NCBI GenBank assembly: GCA_027619145.1
Contig: JAQCGA010000003.1
Coordinates: 1-24,961, forward strand
Source: a bacterium
Lineage (GTDB): Bacteria; Latescibacterota; UBA2968; GCA-2709665
Reading direction: 5' to 3'
DNA: 24,961 bases
Position numbers and translations under genes: made by a program. Position 1 is the stretch's first letter. Each line of letters begins with the position of its first letter. The notes under the pieces were generated by a model that worked only from the letters and a program-made list of their open reading frames with translations, searched no databases and was not told the origin of the DNA. Below are positions 1 to 7,076 of the stretch, one piece after another.

Positions 1-917
1 TTGTGCTCCCGTACCTGCTTGAGATAATCTGCCACATTATCTTTGGAGCCAATTTCTTTCAGCATCCGCAACACGGCCTCGTTCGCCCCACCGTGCAGTG
101 GACCGTATAGCGCCGCCGCCGCACCTGCAGCAGCCGAGTATGGATCTGCCTGCCCACTTCCAATTCCACGCATCGTGCTCGCGCTACAATTCTGTTCGTG
201 GTCTGCATGTAAAATAAACAGAACGTTCAGTGCGCGCTCCAGCACCGGATCGGGTGTATATTTTTTACCTGGCACATTGAACAACATATTGAGCAAATTG
301 CCACAAAAGCTCAGGTCACAATCCGGGTAAATATACGGCAACCCCCGGCTGTGCCGGTATCCGAAAGCCGCAACGGTTGCCACTTTGCCTATCAGCCGGC
401 AAATGTGCAACTCCCGCTCTTCTTCGCCGGAAATATCCCGCGCATCTGGATAAAACGTAGACAACGCCCCCAACGCACCTACCAGCATCCCCATGGTATG
501 GGCGTCATAATTGAAACCTCCCAGAAACACCTTGATGCTCTCGTGTAGCATCGCATGTGCCTGGACTCGTTTTTTCCAGTCTGCGGACTCGTCCTCGGTT
601 GGCAGTTCGCCGTTTAGCAACAGATATGCCGTTTCCAGGTAATCGCTTTGTTCCGCAAGCTGTTCAATGGGGTACCCACGATACCGTAGAATACCTTTCT
701 CTCCATCAATAAACGTCACAGCGCTCTTACAGGAGGCTGTATTCAAATATGCCGGGTCGTATCCCATCAACCCAAAATCGTCTTCGGAAACCTTAATTTT
801 TCTCAGGTCCGCCGTCCGAATTGCCGACGCGTATTTGGGGTAGGTTCCGGAAAAAATCGGAACCTCGTAGGTTTCTCCCGTCCTATTGTCGGTAATAGTA
901 AGCGAATCTTTCCCCAT
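1..917 (-). CDS. gltA: Citrate synthase, C-terminal part beyond the window
   Basis: This gene encodes type-II-like citrate synthase, which condenses acetyl-CoA with oxaloacetate at the entry of the TCA cycle. About 305 codons are visible, against roughly 430 for the family, and the reading frame runs off the left window edge. The translation starts MGKDSLTITDN and shows the family hallmark ILRYRGYPIEQLAE. It also carries the catalytic histidine region HADHEQNCSATMRG and the second histidine region YGPLHGGANEAVL. The third catalytic residue, an Asp, would lie outside the window. The ATG at 917 is chosen because GAAAGGAGC lies just upstream (about 925-933). A palindrome and a possible promoter lie at 975-1005. 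The Cys in HEQNC is a minor departure from the common HEQNAS. Identity is secure from the motifs. Confidence 0.95.
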   Translation of the reverse strand, partial: MGKDSLTITDNRTGETYEVPIFSGTYPKYASAIRTADLRKIKVSEDDFGLMGYDPAYLNTASCKSAVTFIDGEKGILRYRGYPIEQLAEQSDYLETAYLLLNGELPTEDESADWKKRVQAHAMLHESIKVFLGGFNYDAHTMGMLVGALGALSTFYPDARDISGEEERELHICRLIGKVATVAAFGYRHSRGLPYIYPDCDLSFCGNLLNMLFNVPGKKYTPDPVLERALNVLFILHADHEQNCSASTMRGIGSGQADPYSAAAGAAAALYGPLHGGANEAVLRMLKEIGSKDNVADYLKQVREH

Positions 918-983
918 ACAAGCGGCTCCTTTCAAAAATTATCCAGGAAATTTAAACAAGAAATAAAAATTCAGTGTATAGAT

Positions 984-1005
984 CTCTTGTACATATGCAC
1001 AAGAG
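984..1005. promoter_or_regulatory. Near-perfect 22-bp palindrome upstream of gltA, likely operator
   Basis: The two half-sites are CTCTTGT and ACAAGAG around a CATATG centre. Ten of 11 symmetric positions pair, the single break being A991 against C998. It lies 67-88 bp upstream of the gltA start. A possible minus-strand promoter overlaps it: TTGTGC (1002-997), 16 nt, then TATACA (980-975). The position and symmetry suggest binding by a dimeric regulator, but which one is unknown. Confidence 0.5.
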
Positions 1006-1027
1006 AAGAAAATGCAACGCGATACAT

Positions 1028-1744
1028 TCATGCCTGCACCACGTAAATAGCGCTCTCAATAGACTTTCCGGAAGGATCTACATCGCTTGCTACTTGCAGG
1101 CTAACATCCTCAAATACTTCCCGCAGCGCCCGCTCGTAAGGTTTGCTGGGCGCATGGCCCCAAATGGCCATAACACCACCTGAGCGCAGCCGTGCTTGTA
1201 ATGTAAGTAGCATAGACAAACTATAGACGCGGCGGTTTTCTGTCTGTACAACCCAGTCTGGCCCATTGTCAATATCCAGAATAATGCCGTGGTAACTGCG
1301 TGGATTTCCCTGAACGTAATTGCAAAAATCTCCAATAACCACTTCCGTACGCGGGTCATCCAAAAGACCCGCATTACCCAGATACGTTCGGTTCCACGAT
1401 ACAATCCGGGCATCCAATTCCACCACACACACCCGGTCCACAAACGGGTAAGACAGCGCCTGGCGCAGGGTATACCCCATGCCCAGCCCCCCAATCAGAA
1501 GCTCCAGGTGCTTGCCGCCCCCTTTCACCAGTGCATCTACCAGCATCTGGCTGGAAGTAACATTGTAACTGGCCATCAGGAAGACCCCGTTCATGACCAG
1601 TTCGTAGTGGGGTTTTCCTGCTACCTCAGCTTCGATCAGTTGCAACTCGCCGGTGCGCGTATTGTGGTGCTCCAAGATCCGTCTTGTATCCTGCACGTTT
1701 AAAAATCCCTGCAAAGAATCCATTCTGCCGCCGGCAACCAGCAT
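1028..1744 (-). CDS. Spermidine-synthase-like SAM-dependent protein
   Basis: This 238-residue protein has the Rossmann fold of the spermidine synthase/methyltransferase group. The nucleotide-binding glycine loop is LLIGGLGMGYTLR (about residues 82-94), followed by the acidic ribose-binding VVELD and by VIGDF. Instead of the DxTDP-type catalytic loop of true aminopropyltransferases it has ILDIDNGPDWVV, as in the large set of proteins auto-labelled spermidine synthase in many bacteria. A real polyamine role is therefore doubtful and a methyltransferase role is equally possible. No good Shine-Dalgarno sequence precedes the ATG at 1744, and the internal ATG at 1723 is an alternative start. A TATACT box (1768-1763) on the minus strand could be its -10. 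It is co-directional with gltA, 110 bp away, but that gap holds a separate promoter candidate. Confidence 0.8.
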   Translation of the reverse strand: MLVAGGRMDSLQGFLNVQDTRRILEHHNTRTGELQLIEAEVAGKPHYELVMNGVFLMASYNVTSSQMLVDALVKGGGKHLELLIGGLGMGYTLRQALSYPFVDRVCVVELDARIVSWNRTYLGNAGLLDDPRTEVVIGDFCNYVQGNPRSYHGIILDIDNGPDWVVQTENRRVYSLSMLLTLQARLRSGGVMAIWGHAPSKPYERALREVFEDVSLQVASDVDPSGKSIESAIYVVQA

Positions 1745-1934
1745 TCTGCCAGAAATCCGGGTAGTATAAAATACAGCAGAATTGAAATTTTACAAGCAGA
1801 TTCGGAAACCCGAATCCTTACCGGTACCTACATTTTCCCACAGATAAGTCAATTCTGAACACCCGGATGGAGGGGATTCTCAACCAGCCCCACTCTATGC
1901 TTCGTCCAGCGAGTTCCCAGCATACGCTTATTCC

Positions 1935-1963
1935 TTGATTTTACCTGCTCGCTCTTATAGATT
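1935..1963 (+). promoter_or_regulatory. Possible sigma70 promoter for the HAD gene
   Basis: TTGATT (1935-1940) and TAGATT (1958-1963) are separated by 17 nt and lie about 54 bp before the start at 2017. Each box matches the consensus at four of six positions. The rest of the 272-bp gap (1745-2016) shows no repeat or gene. Confidence 0.33.
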
Positions 1964-2016
1964 AAAAAATCTGATGAGCTCTCTCTTCGAACGCCTCTTT
2001 TCGGTAAGGATTTCCC

Positions 2017-2877
2017 ATGGCAACCGAACCAGATACCCAGCATTTTCCAATCCTTTCTGGCTCGCAACAAATTGAACAGGTCATCCCCGGCCTGGTCTGC
2101 GGTCAAATCCGCTCGGTCCTCTTCGATTTCGACGGAACCCTTTCCCTCATCCGGCAAGGCTGGCGGGACATTATGGTTCCAATGATGGTTGACATCCTTA
2201 CCGAACTCGGCACAAACGAATCCCAAGAAGAACTTTCCGCTCTTGTAGAAGATTTCGTAGACCGGCTCACCGGCAAACAAACCATCTACCAGATGATCCA
2301 GCTCGGCGAAGAAATTCGAAAACGCGGCGGGGAACCCCTCGATCCCGTTGCCTATAAACACCGCTTTCACGACCTGTTGCTTCAGCACATCCAGGGCCGA
2401 ACCTCCGGTCTGAAATCTGGCACACTGACTCCAGAAGCCTGCATGGTACCCGGCACGACCGAACTCCTCAGCAACCTGAAATCTCGTGGACTCACCCTCT
2501 ACTTGGCCAGCGGCACAGACGTTGTGTACGTACAAGACGAGGTCGCCCTGCTGGGTCTCACACATTTTTTTGAAGAACGGATCTACGGCGCACTGGACCA
2601 GTACCAGAACTTCTCCAAGGCCATGGTCATTCAAAACATCCTCAAAACCCACGGCCTGAAAGGCGAAGAACTCCTCGGATTTGGGGACGGCTATGTTGAA
2701 ATTGAAAACGTCAAAGAAGTCGGCGGTATTGCCATAGGCGTCGCTTCAGACGAAGCCCGCCGGGAAGGCATAGACGCCTGGAAGCGCGAGCGCCTCCTGC
2801 ACGCCGGTGCGGACTTCATCATCCCGGACTACCGCGAACAAGACCCATTGATCGCCTACCTCTGCGATCCTGGGTAG
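2017..2877 (+). CDS. HAD-superfamily phosphatase, phosphoglycolate-phosphatase-like
   Basis: This 286-residue haloacid dehalogenase-type hydrolase should remove a phosphate from a small metabolite through a phospho-aspartate. Motif I is LFDFDGTLSL, with the nucleophile at D37 and the acid/base at D39. A helical cap follows, then motif II LASGTD, the motif III lysine near KAMVIQNILKTHG, and motif IV GFGDGYVEIENVKEVGG with its metal-binding Asp. The start is supported by TAAGGA at 2005-2010, six nt before the ATG. It is the first gene of a three-gene + strand set with a deoxyhypusine-synthase-like protein and an RfaE-like kinase. A phosphatase beside a sugar kinase recalls the GmhB/HldE steps of heptose activation, but the substrate cannot be read from sequence. 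Confidence 0.85.
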   Translation: MATEPDTQHFPILSGSQQIEQVIPGLVCGQIRSVLFDFDGTLSLIRQGWRDIMVPMMVDILTELGTNESQEELSALVEDFVDRLTGKQTIYQMIQLGEEIRKRGGEPLDPVAYKHRFHDLLLQHIQGRTSGLKSGTLTPEACMVPGTTELLSNLKSRGLTLYLASGTDVVYVQDEVALLGLTHFFEERIYGALDQYQNFSKAMVIQNILKTHGLKGEELLGFGDGYVEIENVKEVGGIAIGVASDEARREGIDAWKRERLLHAGADFIIPDYREQDPLIAYLCDPG

Positions 2878-2893
2878 CCAATTCCTCAAATCA

Positions 2894-2920
2894 CCGGGCG
2901 ACCACACGGATCGTCCCTCC
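2894..2920 (+). repeat. Intergenic repeat A, copy at HAD / DHS-like gap
   Basis: This is an imperfect palindrome, CCGGGCGACC then ACACGG then ATCGTCCCTCC. It belongs to the same family as copies near 6969, 18454-18565 and 21869-22013. The stem GGGCGA/TCG(T)CCC carries one bulged T. It is followed directly by a type C element. Confidence 0.7.
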
Positions 2921-2925
2921 CATCC

Positions 2926-3004
2926 GTGTTCATCCTCCTTAATCTGTGGTTGCTTCCCCTTCGTGCCCTTTCGTGCCTTTTCGCGTCCTTCGTGATCCCG
3001 CCCT
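2926..3004 (+). repeat. Intergenic repeat C, copy 1
   Basis: This is a low-complexity stretch built from variants of CTTCGTGCC and CTTCGTGATCC, preceded by CCGTGTTCATCC and AATCTGTGG. Related stretches occur at 7000-7043, 17870-17914, 18633-18727 and 22094-22163, all in the same orientation. It ends 17 bp before the start of the next gene. The frame is open through it, but that translation is repeat-derived and unlikely to be made. Confidence 0.7.
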
Positions 3005-3021
3005 TCAACCTGGACCCGACC

Positions 3022-4008
3022 ATGCCCTACAAACGCTTCGATCGCTCCCGCCTCAAAATCCGGCCGCTTTCCGAACGCACCCATGATATGAAAATGGATG
3101 AAATCCTAGACCCCGAATCCCCTCCGCCACCCTTCCAAAACCAGGGCCTCGAAACCGTCTGCGCCCGCATCGTACAGGCCCGCCAACATGGACGTCCAGT
3201 TATCCTCATGATGGGCGCACACGTCATCAAAGTGGGCCTATCTCGTTACGTGATCGACCTTTTGGAACGCAGCCTGATCACCCACGTGGCCGGCAATGGT
3301 GCCTGTGCAATTCATGATTACGAACTCGCCCTCATTGGTGCAACCACAGAAAGCGTGGCCACCTACATCCGCACCGGCGAATTCGGTCTCTGGCAAGAAA
3401 CCGGTCACCTCAACAATATTGCCGCGGAGGCTGTCCACCAGGACCAGGGTTTTGGTGAAGCCCTTGGCCACCACATCTTAGAAAACAACCTGCCATATAC
3501 AGACAATAGCATCTACGCCGCCGCTGCCCGTCTGGGTATTCCCGCCACAGTACACGTCAGTCTGGGAAGCGACATCGTACACGAACACCCCAATTGCGAC
3601 GGCGCAGCCATTGGCACAGCAACCTATACCGACTTCCTCGTTTTCACCCAATCTGTCTCCGAACTCGAAGGGGGCGTTCTTCTCAACTACGGTACCGCTA
3701 TTATGGGCCCCGAAGTCTATCTCAAAGCCCTCTCTATGGTCCGAAACGTGGCTCGCCAGGAAAACCGCACCATCTCCCAATTCACCACCGCCGTCTTCGA
3801 CCTGATTCCCCTGGGAGACGATCTCTCCTCCGAAGTACCCAAATCCGACCCCCGGTACTATTACCGCCCCTTCAAAACCATCCTGGTGCGCACCGTCCGC
3901 GATGGAGGCGAAAGTTTTTACATTTGCGGCGACCACGCCGAAACCCTGCCAAACCTGCACCACCAGGTCGTTACTCAACTTCCGAATGCGAATCGCTATG
4001 AACAATAA
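3022..4008 (+). CDS. Deoxyhypusine-synthase-like protein of unknown function
   Basis: This is a 328-residue soluble protein whose precise function I do not recognise. Several blocks resemble the deoxyhypusine synthase fold. PVILMMGAHVIKVGLSRYV followed by THVAGNGACAIHDYELALIG parallels the N-terminal Rossmann segment of that family. YAAAARLGIPATVHVSLGSD parallels the segment around the bound NAD and polyamine. EGGVLLNYGTAIMGPEVYLKAL resembles the GGVVKN region. No obvious catalytic lysine motif of true deoxyhypusine synthase is visible. The ATG at 3022 is preferred because the open frame upstream is intergenic repeat; the ribosome site is weak. It sits between a HAD phosphatase and a PfkB kinase, so a role on a phosphorylated sugar or a sugar-derived metabolite is an inference from context. 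Confidence 0.6.
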   Translation: MPYKRFDRSRLKIRPLSERTHDMKMDEILDPESPPPPFQNQGLETVCARIVQARQHGRPVILMMGAHVIKVGLSRYVIDLLERSLITHVAGNGACAIHDYELALIGATTESVATYIRTGEFGLWQETGHLNNIAAEAVHQDQGFGEALGHHILENNLPYTDNSIYAAAARLGIPATVHVSLGSDIVHEHPNCDGAAIGTATYTDFLVFTQSVSELEGGVLLNYGTAIMGPEVYLKALSMVRNVARQENRTISQFTTAVFDLIPLGDDLSSEVPKSDPRYYYRPFKTILVRTVRDGGESFYICGDHAETLPNLHHQVVTQLPNANRYEQ

Positions 4009-4068
4009 AAAACATTCGCCGACAAGCAAAAATGGTTGCCCCGTGAAGAGTACAGGTACGAGCCAGCT

Positions 4069-4133
4069 CCTGCTGGCAAAGGGCGGCAAGAGGCGGCAAG
4101 GGGCGGCAAGGGGCAACCCCTGCTGGCGAAGGG
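4069..4133 (+). repeat. Three 10-bp G-rich tandem units between 15-bp direct repeats
   Basis: Three consecutive decamers, GGGCGGCAAG, AGGCGGCAAG and GGGCGGCAAG, occupy 4081-4110. They are bracketed by CCTGCTGGCAAAGGG (4069-4083) and CCTGCTGGCGAAGGG (4119-4133), which differ at one position. The element lies in the 135-bp gap before the kinase gene and its last bases supply a purine-rich AGGGA that could serve as ribosome binding site. Confidence 0.75.
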
Positions 4134-4143
4134 ACGACATGGA

Positions 4144-5187
4144 ATGATCCAAACCGACCTCCACACTCTCCTCACCCGCTTCGCCAACCTCGACCTCATC
4201 GTTCTGGGCGATTTCTTCCTGGACCGCTACCTCATCCTGGACCCAAACCTCTCCGAAACCTCTATTGAAACCGGCCTCGAAGCCCGACAAGTCGTCGAAA
4301 TTCGCAACAGCCCGGGCGCCGCAGGCACCGTCACCTCCAACCTCTCTGCTCTGGGCGTAGGCAACATCCGCGCCCTCGGCTTCATCGGCACAGATGGCCA
4401 GGGGTACGACCTCAAAACCGGCCTGCACGCCACCGGCGTAGAAACCAGCGGACTCATCGAAACCCCGGACCGCTTCACACCCACCTATACAAAACCCCTG
4501 CTCAAAACCACCCGCGAAGAACAGGAGCGCATCGATATCAAAAATCGCGCTCCCCTGCCACGCGACCTCGAAGACCACATCCTGAACGCACTACACGATC
4601 TCCTCCCTCACGCCCACGGTCTCATTGCCCTGGACCAGGTCCAGGAACGTAACTGCGGTGTACTCACCGATCGTATCCGCAACGAACTGGCTAACCTGGC
4701 CAAGAAGTACCCCAACACCGTCATCTTCGCCGACTCCCGCACCCGCATTGGCGAATTCATCAACGTCATTGCCAAACCCAACCAGGACGAAGCCGTCCGC
4801 GCCTCCTTTCCAGAACACGAAGGAGAAATCGACCAGACCCGGCTCGAAACCTGTGCCCGCGCTTTTTCTCGCCGTACCGGACAACCTGCGTATATCACCC
4901 TGGGCCCAAACGGTATTCTCTGCGCAAACCAGGACATCCTGCACCACATCCCCGGCATCGCTGTTCCAGATCCCATCGACATCGTAGGCGCCGGAGACAG
5001 CGTCTCCGCAAGCATCGTCTCCGCCCTGTGTGCGGGGGCAACTCTCACCCAGGCTGCCCTCCTGGGCGTCCTCGTCTCCTCCATCACCATCCAGCAACTC
5101 GGCACCACCGGCACCGCCTCACCAGAACAGATCCTCGCGCGCTTTGCCGAAACCTACCCTACCGGCTGGACCGATCCGCTCGGCTAA
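4144..5187 (+). CDS. PfkB-family carbohydrate kinase, RfaE/HldE-like
   Basis: This 347-residue ribokinase-fold kinase transfers phosphate from ATP to a sugar or sugar phosphate. The N-terminal strand LDLIVLGDFFLDRY is typical of the RfaE (HldE N-domain) branch. It is followed by a glycine-rich substrate region, SPGAAGTVTSNLSALGV, and FIGTDGQGYDL. The C-terminal PfkB signature DIVGAGDSVSASI carries the catalytic Asp of GAGD. There is no fused cytidylyltransferase domain, so it corresponds to the kinase half only. The ATG at 4144 is chosen because AGGGA precedes it; a longer TTG start would translate the repeat at 4069-4133. It is the third gene of the HAD / DHS-like / kinase set, so a heptose-like phosphorylation chain is plausible but unproven. 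Confidence 0.85.
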   Translation: MIQTDLHTLLTRFANLDLIVLGDFFLDRYLILDPNLSETSIETGLEARQVVEIRNSPGAAGTVTSNLSALGVGNIRALGFIGTDGQGYDLKTGLHATGVETSGLIETPDRFTPTYTKPLLKTTREEQERIDIKNRAPLPRDLEDHILNALHDLLPHAHGLIALDQVQERNCGVLTDRIRNELANLAKKYPNTVIFADSRTRIGEFINVIAKPNQDEAVRASFPEHEGEIDQTRLETCARAFSRRTGQPAYITLGPNGILCANQDILHHIPGIAVPDPIDIVGAGDSVSASIVSALCAGATLTQAALLGVLVSSITIQQLGTTGTASPEQILARFAETYPTGWTDPLG

Positions 5188-5194
5188 TTTCCAC

Positions 5195-5224
5195 AAAAAA
5201 ACTGCCGTAATAAAATCACGGCAG
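5195..5224 (-). terminator. Rho-independent terminator of the radical SAM operon
   Basis: CTGCCGT (5202-5208) and ACGGCAG (5218-5224) form a 7-bp perfect stem. Read on the minus strand, the stem is followed by seven T residues (5201-5195). It serves the operon ending at 5283, and may also stop + strand transcripts of the kinase gene less well because no T run follows on that side. Confidence 0.8.
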
Positions 5225-5254
5225 CCCTCACCTCTCCCGCAAAACGGGCGAGGG
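5225..5254 (+). repeat. Intergenic repeat B, short copy
   Basis: CCCTCACCTCTCCCGC, an AAAA loop, then CGGGCGAGGG: a short version of a palindromic intergenic element seen in longer form at 6889-6943. It lies in the convergent gap between the kinase and radical SAM genes, next to the terminator. Confidence 0.75.
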
Positions 5255-5282
5255 AACCAACAGATAAGCGGACAATCCAAAA

Positions 5283-6113
5283 TCAGGTACCACCCATCAA
5301 TCCTGCTTCCTGTAACCGCCCCTCCAGGTCTGCCACCATCTCCCGGTACCCCGGACTATTAAAGTACACCCGCGCCCGGGTCATCGTCTGTATTCCCGTC
5401 CGGTTTCCATACCGCATGGCCCCAAAATAAGCCCCATCCGCAGCATCTTTCAGCATCTCTACAAATCGTTTCGGATTGCAGTACGTCACCGGCGCTACAG
5501 CCGCCCGTACTCGAATACCCGCCTCACGCAGCTTCCGCATTGTCTGCAGCCGAACCGCAATCTTCGGCGCGTGCGGCTCCAACCGTTTGCGTACCCGGTC
5601 ATCATCCGTCGGAATCGAAAACCCCACCGTCAACCGATCCCCAAACTGCCGCAACAAATCCAAATCCTCCAGCACCAGATGGCTGCGGGTATGCACCGTC
5701 AACCCGCTCAAATTACATTCCAACAATACCTCCAAACACCGCCTGCTCAGCCGGTACCTCCGCTCCACATACTGATACGGATCTGTCGCCGATGACATAA
5801 AAACTGACTTCCCCCATACCTTTGCCCGCGCCTTACCCAGCAAAAAAGGCGCATTCAGCCTGGGTTGCACCCACTTTCCCCACGCCAGCGGATGTTCTTC
5901 TGCAAACGGGAACTTCATCACATAACAGTACGTACACCCCATCCCACAACCCGCGTACGGATTCAACGTAAATGAACGTGCAGGCTCACCAGAAGATCTC
6001 GACTGTGGCACCAGAATCGACCGCACGAAAATCTCCTCGATCTCCATCTGGCCCACATTTCTCTTCCTGCCCGCCTCTTCCGAAAACATCCGAAGCTCAA
6101 GAGATTCATCCAT
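5283..6113 (-). CDS. Radical SAM protein, spore photoproduct lyase (SplB)-related class
   Basis: This 276-residue radical SAM enzyme belongs to the group often labelled SPL-family or Rv2578c-type (COG1533). The [4Fe-4S] cluster motif is CGMGCTYCY, with C-x3-C-x2-C spacing, near residues 57-64 in NPYAGCGMGCTYCY. SSATDPYQYVERRYRLSRRCLE and TVHTRSHLVLEDLDLL follow, both characteristic of this group. The C-terminal region SIPTDDDRVRKRLEPHAP and the APVTYC segment complete the barrel. True spore photoproduct lyases repair a thymine dimer in endospores; most relatives in non-sporulating bacteria have no known substrate, so repair activity is only a possibility. It lies 24 bp downstream of the hydrolase gene and very likely shares its transcript. 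The start has no strong ribosome site. Confidence 0.85.
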   Translation of the reverse strand: MDESLELRMFSEEAGRKRNVGQMEIEEIFVRSILVPQSRSSGEPARSFTLNPYAGCGMGCTYCYVMKFPFAEEHPLAWGKWVQPRLNAPFLLGKARAKVWGKSVFMSSATDPYQYVERRYRLSRRCLEVLLECNLSGLTVHTRSHLVLEDLDLLRQFGDRLTVGFSIPTDDDRVRKRLEPHAPKIAVRLQTMRKLREAGIRVRAAVAPVTYCNPKRFVEMLKDAADGAYFGAMRYGNRTGIQTMTRARVYFNSPGYREMVADLEGRLQEAGLMGGT

Positions 6114-6137
6114 CTCACAACCCGCTCTTCATCATAG

Positions 6138-6812
6138 TCAACTCTTCCTCTTCATCCAGGCCGCTGCCACTCGCGCCATCTCTTTGAACACCGGCTCCTC
6201 CGACTTCCGGGAACGCTTCAACACTTTGAACCCATGATCCGCCGTATCCACCAGATGCAACTTCGCTTTCCGCCCCAGCTTCTTACATACCGGCTCCAGT
6301 AAATCCAGTTCAGCCAGTTTATCCCGCGTCCCAGACAGAAACAACATCGGCACTTTCACCTCTTTCAAATGCTCCGCCCGATCCGTCCCCCGCTTTCCCG
6401 ACGGATGCAGCGGAAACGCCACAAACACGATCCCCCGCACCTTCGCAAGCGGCGCTTCCGCCGCCGCCATAGACGTCATCCGTCCACTCATCGAATGCCC
6501 ACCTGCAAACAACGACAACTCCGGCGCGACCTCTGCCGCAACCGCAACCGCAGACCGCACCGTCTCCAACAACACCGCATTGGAATTCCGTCCTCCACCA
6601 CCCGCTTCCATATATGGAAACTGGTATCGAAACGTCGCCACCCCAACCCCTGCCAGCGCCTCGCTCAACTCCGTCAAAAACGGATGCCGCATATTCGAAG
6701 ACGCCCCATGCCCCAGCACCAGCAACGCCTTCGCCTCCTCCGGCCGCATCAACAGCGCAGACACCTTCCCTTTTTCTTCACTCGCCAGAAACTTCAACGC
6801 CTTTGTTTTCAT
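6138..6812 (-). CDS. Alpha/beta hydrolase, TEX30/KANL3-like
   Basis: This is a small soluble alpha/beta hydrolase of 224 residues. The oxyanion strand reads LLVLGHGASSNMRHPFL. The nucleophile elbow is GGHSMSGRM (Ser), the acid is in LSGTRDKLAE and the catalytic His in VDTADHGFKV, so a full Ser-Asp-His triad is present. This pattern fits the TEX30-like group, whose natural substrates are unknown. The ATG at 6812 is preferred over one at 6839 because AAGGAGGG (about 6825-6832) lies between them and would serve only the inner start, with a rather long spacer of about 12 nt. It heads a two-gene operon with the radical SAM gene. Confidence 0.82.
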   Translation of the reverse strand: MKTKALKFLASEEKGKVSALLMRPEEAKALLVLGHGASSNMRHPFLTELSEALAGVGVATFRYQFPYMEAGGGGRNSNAVLLETVRSAVAVAAEVAPELSLFAGGHSMSGRMTSMAAAEAPLAKVRGIVFVAFPLHPSGKRGTDRAEHLKEVKVPMLFLSGTRDKLAELDLLEPVCKKLGRKAKLHLVDTADHGFKVLKRSRKSEEPVFKEMARVAAAWMKRKS

Positions 6813-6841
6813 ACGCCAACCCACCCTCCTTAAAATCATCT

Positions 6842-6850
6842 ATCATACCA
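6842..6850 (-). promoter_or_regulatory. Possible extended -10 promoter of the hydrolase operon
   Basis: On the minus strand TGG followed by TATGAT (6847-6842) forms an extended -10 box. The predicted transcript would begin near 6835, just before the AAGGAGG ribosome site. No convincing -35 box is seen. Confidence 0.33.
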
Positions 6851-6888
6851 AACTAATCTTGAACTCCGTCCCCCAAATCCCTATCATA

Positions 6889-6943
6889 CCCTCACCCCGC
6901 CCGGCAAAGCCGGGCACCCCTCTCCCGCAAGCGGGGCGAGGGG
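6889..6943 (+). repeat. Intergenic repeat B, long copy with nested hairpins
   Basis: It opens with CCCTCACCCC and closes with GCGAGGGG. Inside is a perfect 7-bp hairpin, GCCCGGC-AAA-GCCGGGC (6899-6915). A second palindrome, CCCCTCTCCCGC-AA-GCGGGGCGAGGGG, makes up the right half. The short copy at 5225-5254 lacks the inner hairpin. Confidence 0.8.
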
Positions 6944-6968
6944 CCGTCAGAAAATCGTCCACAAAAAA

Positions 6969-6997
6969 CCCGGACGACCTCACAGGTCCGTCCCTCC
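6969..6997 (+). repeat. Intergenic repeat A, copy upstream of the esterase fusion
   Basis: CCCGGACGACCT, CAC, then AGGTCCGTCCCTCC. The stem GGACG/CGTCC continues as ACCT/AGGT with one bulged C, so it folds as in other copies despite different bases. It lies between repeat B (6889-6943) and repeat C (7000-7043). Confidence 0.72.
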
Positions 6998-6999
6998 AA

Positions 7000-7043
7000 G
7001 GTTTTCCCTTCGCGTCTTTGCGCCTTTGCGAGAGCCGCGTTTG
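7000..7043 (+). repeat. Intergenic repeat C, copy 2
   Basis: Variants of CTTCGCGTCTTTGCGCC and TTTGCGAGAG make up this stretch, ending 33 bp before the esterase start. It has the same orientation as the other C copies. Confidence 0.6.
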
Positions 7044-7076
7044 ACCTTGTCTTTGACCATCAATCTGGGAACAAAC

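Noticed and set aside
2926..3021. N-terminal extension of the DHS-like protein with a hydrophobic start that looks like a signal peptide
   Set aside because: The 32 residues are encoded by repeat C, which recurs at four other loci outside genes, so the apparent signal sequence is accidental.
3478..4578. 366-codon minus-strand open frame across the DHS-like and kinase genes
   Set aside because: It spans two real genes and the repeat between them; composition and lack of motifs mark it as a shadow.
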